The translations under genes were made by a program, and so were the position numbers. This document shows, piece by piece, positions 39,010 through 40,640 of a stretch of 40,640 nucleotides of DNA. Numbering within the stretch: position 1 is the first letter of the stretch; the number at the start of each line of letters is the position of its first letter. Source of the stretch: Sneathiellales bacterium (GTDB lineage Bacteria > Pseudomonadota > Alphaproteobacteria > Sneathiellales > Sneathiellaceae); NCBI GenBank assembly GCA_022360775.1, contig JAKSCD010000129.1, positions 1-40,640 on the forward strand, in the 5' to 3' direction. The notes below the pieces were generated by a model. That model had not been told where the DNA came from and did no database searches. It saw only the letters and a list, made by a program, of their open reading frames with translations.

Positions 39010-39039
39010 AAAAAGGCCAGCCTTTCGGCTGGCCTTTTT
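39010..39039. terminator. Bidirectional Rho-independent terminator
   Basis: AAAAAGGCCAGCC-TTTC-GGCTGGCCTTTTT between convergent tetR and gltB. Confidence 0.92.
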
Positions 39040-39044
39040 ACTTT

Positions 39045-40640
39045 TTATGCCGTTTCCTGTTCCGCTTCATCACTCAGCGGATGCGGGATTTTATTCACCA
39101 TTTCTTTTGGACAGACCTGCCAGAATTGGCCCAGTTCCATCTCCCAGTGGGCGAGCAGCATTTCTGCAAGCGGGGAGTTGGTTTTGGCGTGGTGTTCCTC
39201 GATCAGGGATTTAAGTTCCGCTTCCCAGTACGAAGAAGCGATGCGCTGATAGACGACAGATTCATCATTGATATCCCGGGGCAGCGTGTTTTCCGGATCA
39301 TAGATATAGGCCATGCCACCGGTCATTCCGGCGCCAAAGTTACCGCCAACCGGACCCAGGATCGCTACCTTGCCGCCGGTCATATATTCACAGCCATTGG
39401 TGCCGCAGCCTTCCACCACAGCGGTCGCGCCGGAGTTCCGGACCGCAAAGCGTTCACCGGCCTGGCCCGCAGCAAACAGATAACCGCTGGTCGCCCCATA
39501 AAGAACCGTATTCCCTACAATGGTATTTTCATTCCAGGTAATGGGGCTTGATGTCATGGGACGGACAACAATCGTGCCGCCGGAGAGACCCTTGCCGCAA
39601 TAGTCATTGGCATCCCCCAGAACTTCTAGCTTCAGACCCTGAACCGAGAAAGCCCCCAGGGACTGACCGGCAGAGCCGCGCAGGCGAACTGTGATATGGC
39701 CCGGCTCCAGCCCGGTCATGCCAAAGGTGCGCACGATCTGTGAGGAAAGTTTGGTCCCGATCGCCCGGTGGGTATTGCGGATGCTGTAGGCCAGCTGCCG
39801 CTTTTCACCGCCCCGGTTGAAGACACTGGCCGCATCCATAATCATGCGTGCGTCCAGTGTCTCCGGCACAGGGACAGGACCTGTGTTGGTACATGTTCTT
39901 GGGTTGTCGCCTGCATCGGCCTCGGCAAGCAACGGGTTCAGATCCAGATCATCCAGATGGGCAGAGCCCCGGCTGACCTGGGTGAGCAAATTGCTGCGAC
40001 CGACGATTTCTTCAAGCGAGCGATAACCGAGGGAGGCGAGAATTTCACGCACCTCTTCGGCAAGGAAGCTGAACAGGTTCACAACCTTGTCCGCGGTTCC
40101 TTCATATTTCTTGATCAGTTCCTCATCCTGGGTACAGATACCCACCGGACAGGTATTGGAGTGGCATTGACGCACCAGAATACAGCCAAGAGCGACCAGC
40201 GCCCCGGTGCCAAGACCATATTCCTCCCCGCCCATCAGCGCGCTGATGACGATATCCCGGCCCGTCTTCATGCCGCCATCAACCCGAAGAAGGACAGAAT
40301 GGCGAAGCTTGTTGAGTGTCAGGACCTGGTTCACTTCCGGCAGACCCATTTCCCACGGCACACCGGCATATTTCACAGATGTCTGCGGGCTGGCGCCCGT
40401 TCCGCCGGAATTGCCGGAGATCATGATCACATCGGCTTTCGCTTTTGCAACACCGGCAGCAACAGTCCCGATACCGGCCTCCGCCACCAGTTTCACGCAA
40501 ACACGGGCGTCCGGATTGATCTGTTTCAGGTCATAAATCAGCTGCGCCAGATCCTCGATAGAATAGATATCGTGATGCGGCGGCGGTGAAATCAGGGTCA
40601 CGCCGGGTGTAGAATTCCTGAGTTTCGCGATCATCTCGGA
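39045..40640 (-). CDS. gltB: Glutamate synthase large subunit, C-terminal part (5' partial)
   Basis: STPGVTLISPPPHHDIYSIEDLAQLIYDLK, CHSNTCPVGICTQD, GGxxxxG repeat domain; runs off the window. Confidence 0.95.
   Translation of the reverse strand, partial: SEMIAKLRNSTPGVTLISPPPHHDIYSIEDLAQLIYDLKQINPDARVCVKLVAEAGIGTVAAGVAKAKADVIMISGNSGGTGASPQTSVKYAGVPWEMGLPEVNQVLTLNKLRHSVLLRVDGGMKTGRDIVISALMGGEEYGLGTGALVALGCILVRQCHSNTCPVGICTQDEELIKKYEGTADKVVNLFSFLAEEVREILASLGYRSLEEIVGRSNLLTQVSRGSAHLDDLDLNPLLAEADAGDNPRTCTNTGPVPVPETLDARMIMDAASVFNRGGEKRQLAYSIRNTHRAIGTKLSSQIVRTFGMTGLEPGHITVRLRGSAGQSLGAFSVQGLKLEVLGDANDYCGKGLSGGTIVVRPMTSSPITWNENTIVGNTVLYGATSGYLFAAGQAGERFAVRNSGATAVVEGCGTNGCEYMTGGKVAILGPVGGNFGAGMTGGMAYIYDPENTLPRDINDESVVYQRIASSYWEAELKSLIEEHHAKTNSPLAEMLLAHWEMELGQFWQVCPKEMVNKIPHPLSDEAEQETA

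Noticed and set aside
39768-40589. 273-aa plus-strand ORF opposite gltB
   Set aside because: Lies entirely antisense to conserved GltB sequence; a shadow ORF.

Overview
The window looks like ordinary, gene-dense chromosomal DNA, probably alphaproteobacterial (inferred from gene order: trxA/cnoX-LON-Trm112-DUF971, ubiH, glnK-amt, ftsK-lolA-xth, queG-GST/FzlA-like). I call about 40 protein-coding genes and one tRNA-Gly(GCC). I see no transposase, integrase, phage, CRISPR or toxin-antitoxin signature. Most of the interest is in regulatory and intergenic structure: (i) a zinc-homeostasis island (COG0523 GTPase, Zn-type FolE, SnoaL-like protein) with two near-identical Zur-box palindromes; (ii) a 63-bp noncoding repeat (58/63 identical, counted by eye) that brackets that island as direct repeats; (iii) a glnK-amt operon and a second amt gene, each with its own sigma-54 promoter and upstream inverted repeats; (iv) tandem dyad operators in two divergent regulator/target intergenic regions (TetR/SnoaL-like and MarR/EamA); (v) a tandem pair of unannotated paralogous proteins with a shared V-x-[LI]-S-x-A-A motif; (vi) a 57-aa membrane microprotein, absent from the ORF track, translationally coupled to a sterol-desaturase-family gene; (vii) a probable ATT start codon. 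All calls come from reading the sequence and supplied translations; no database search was run.
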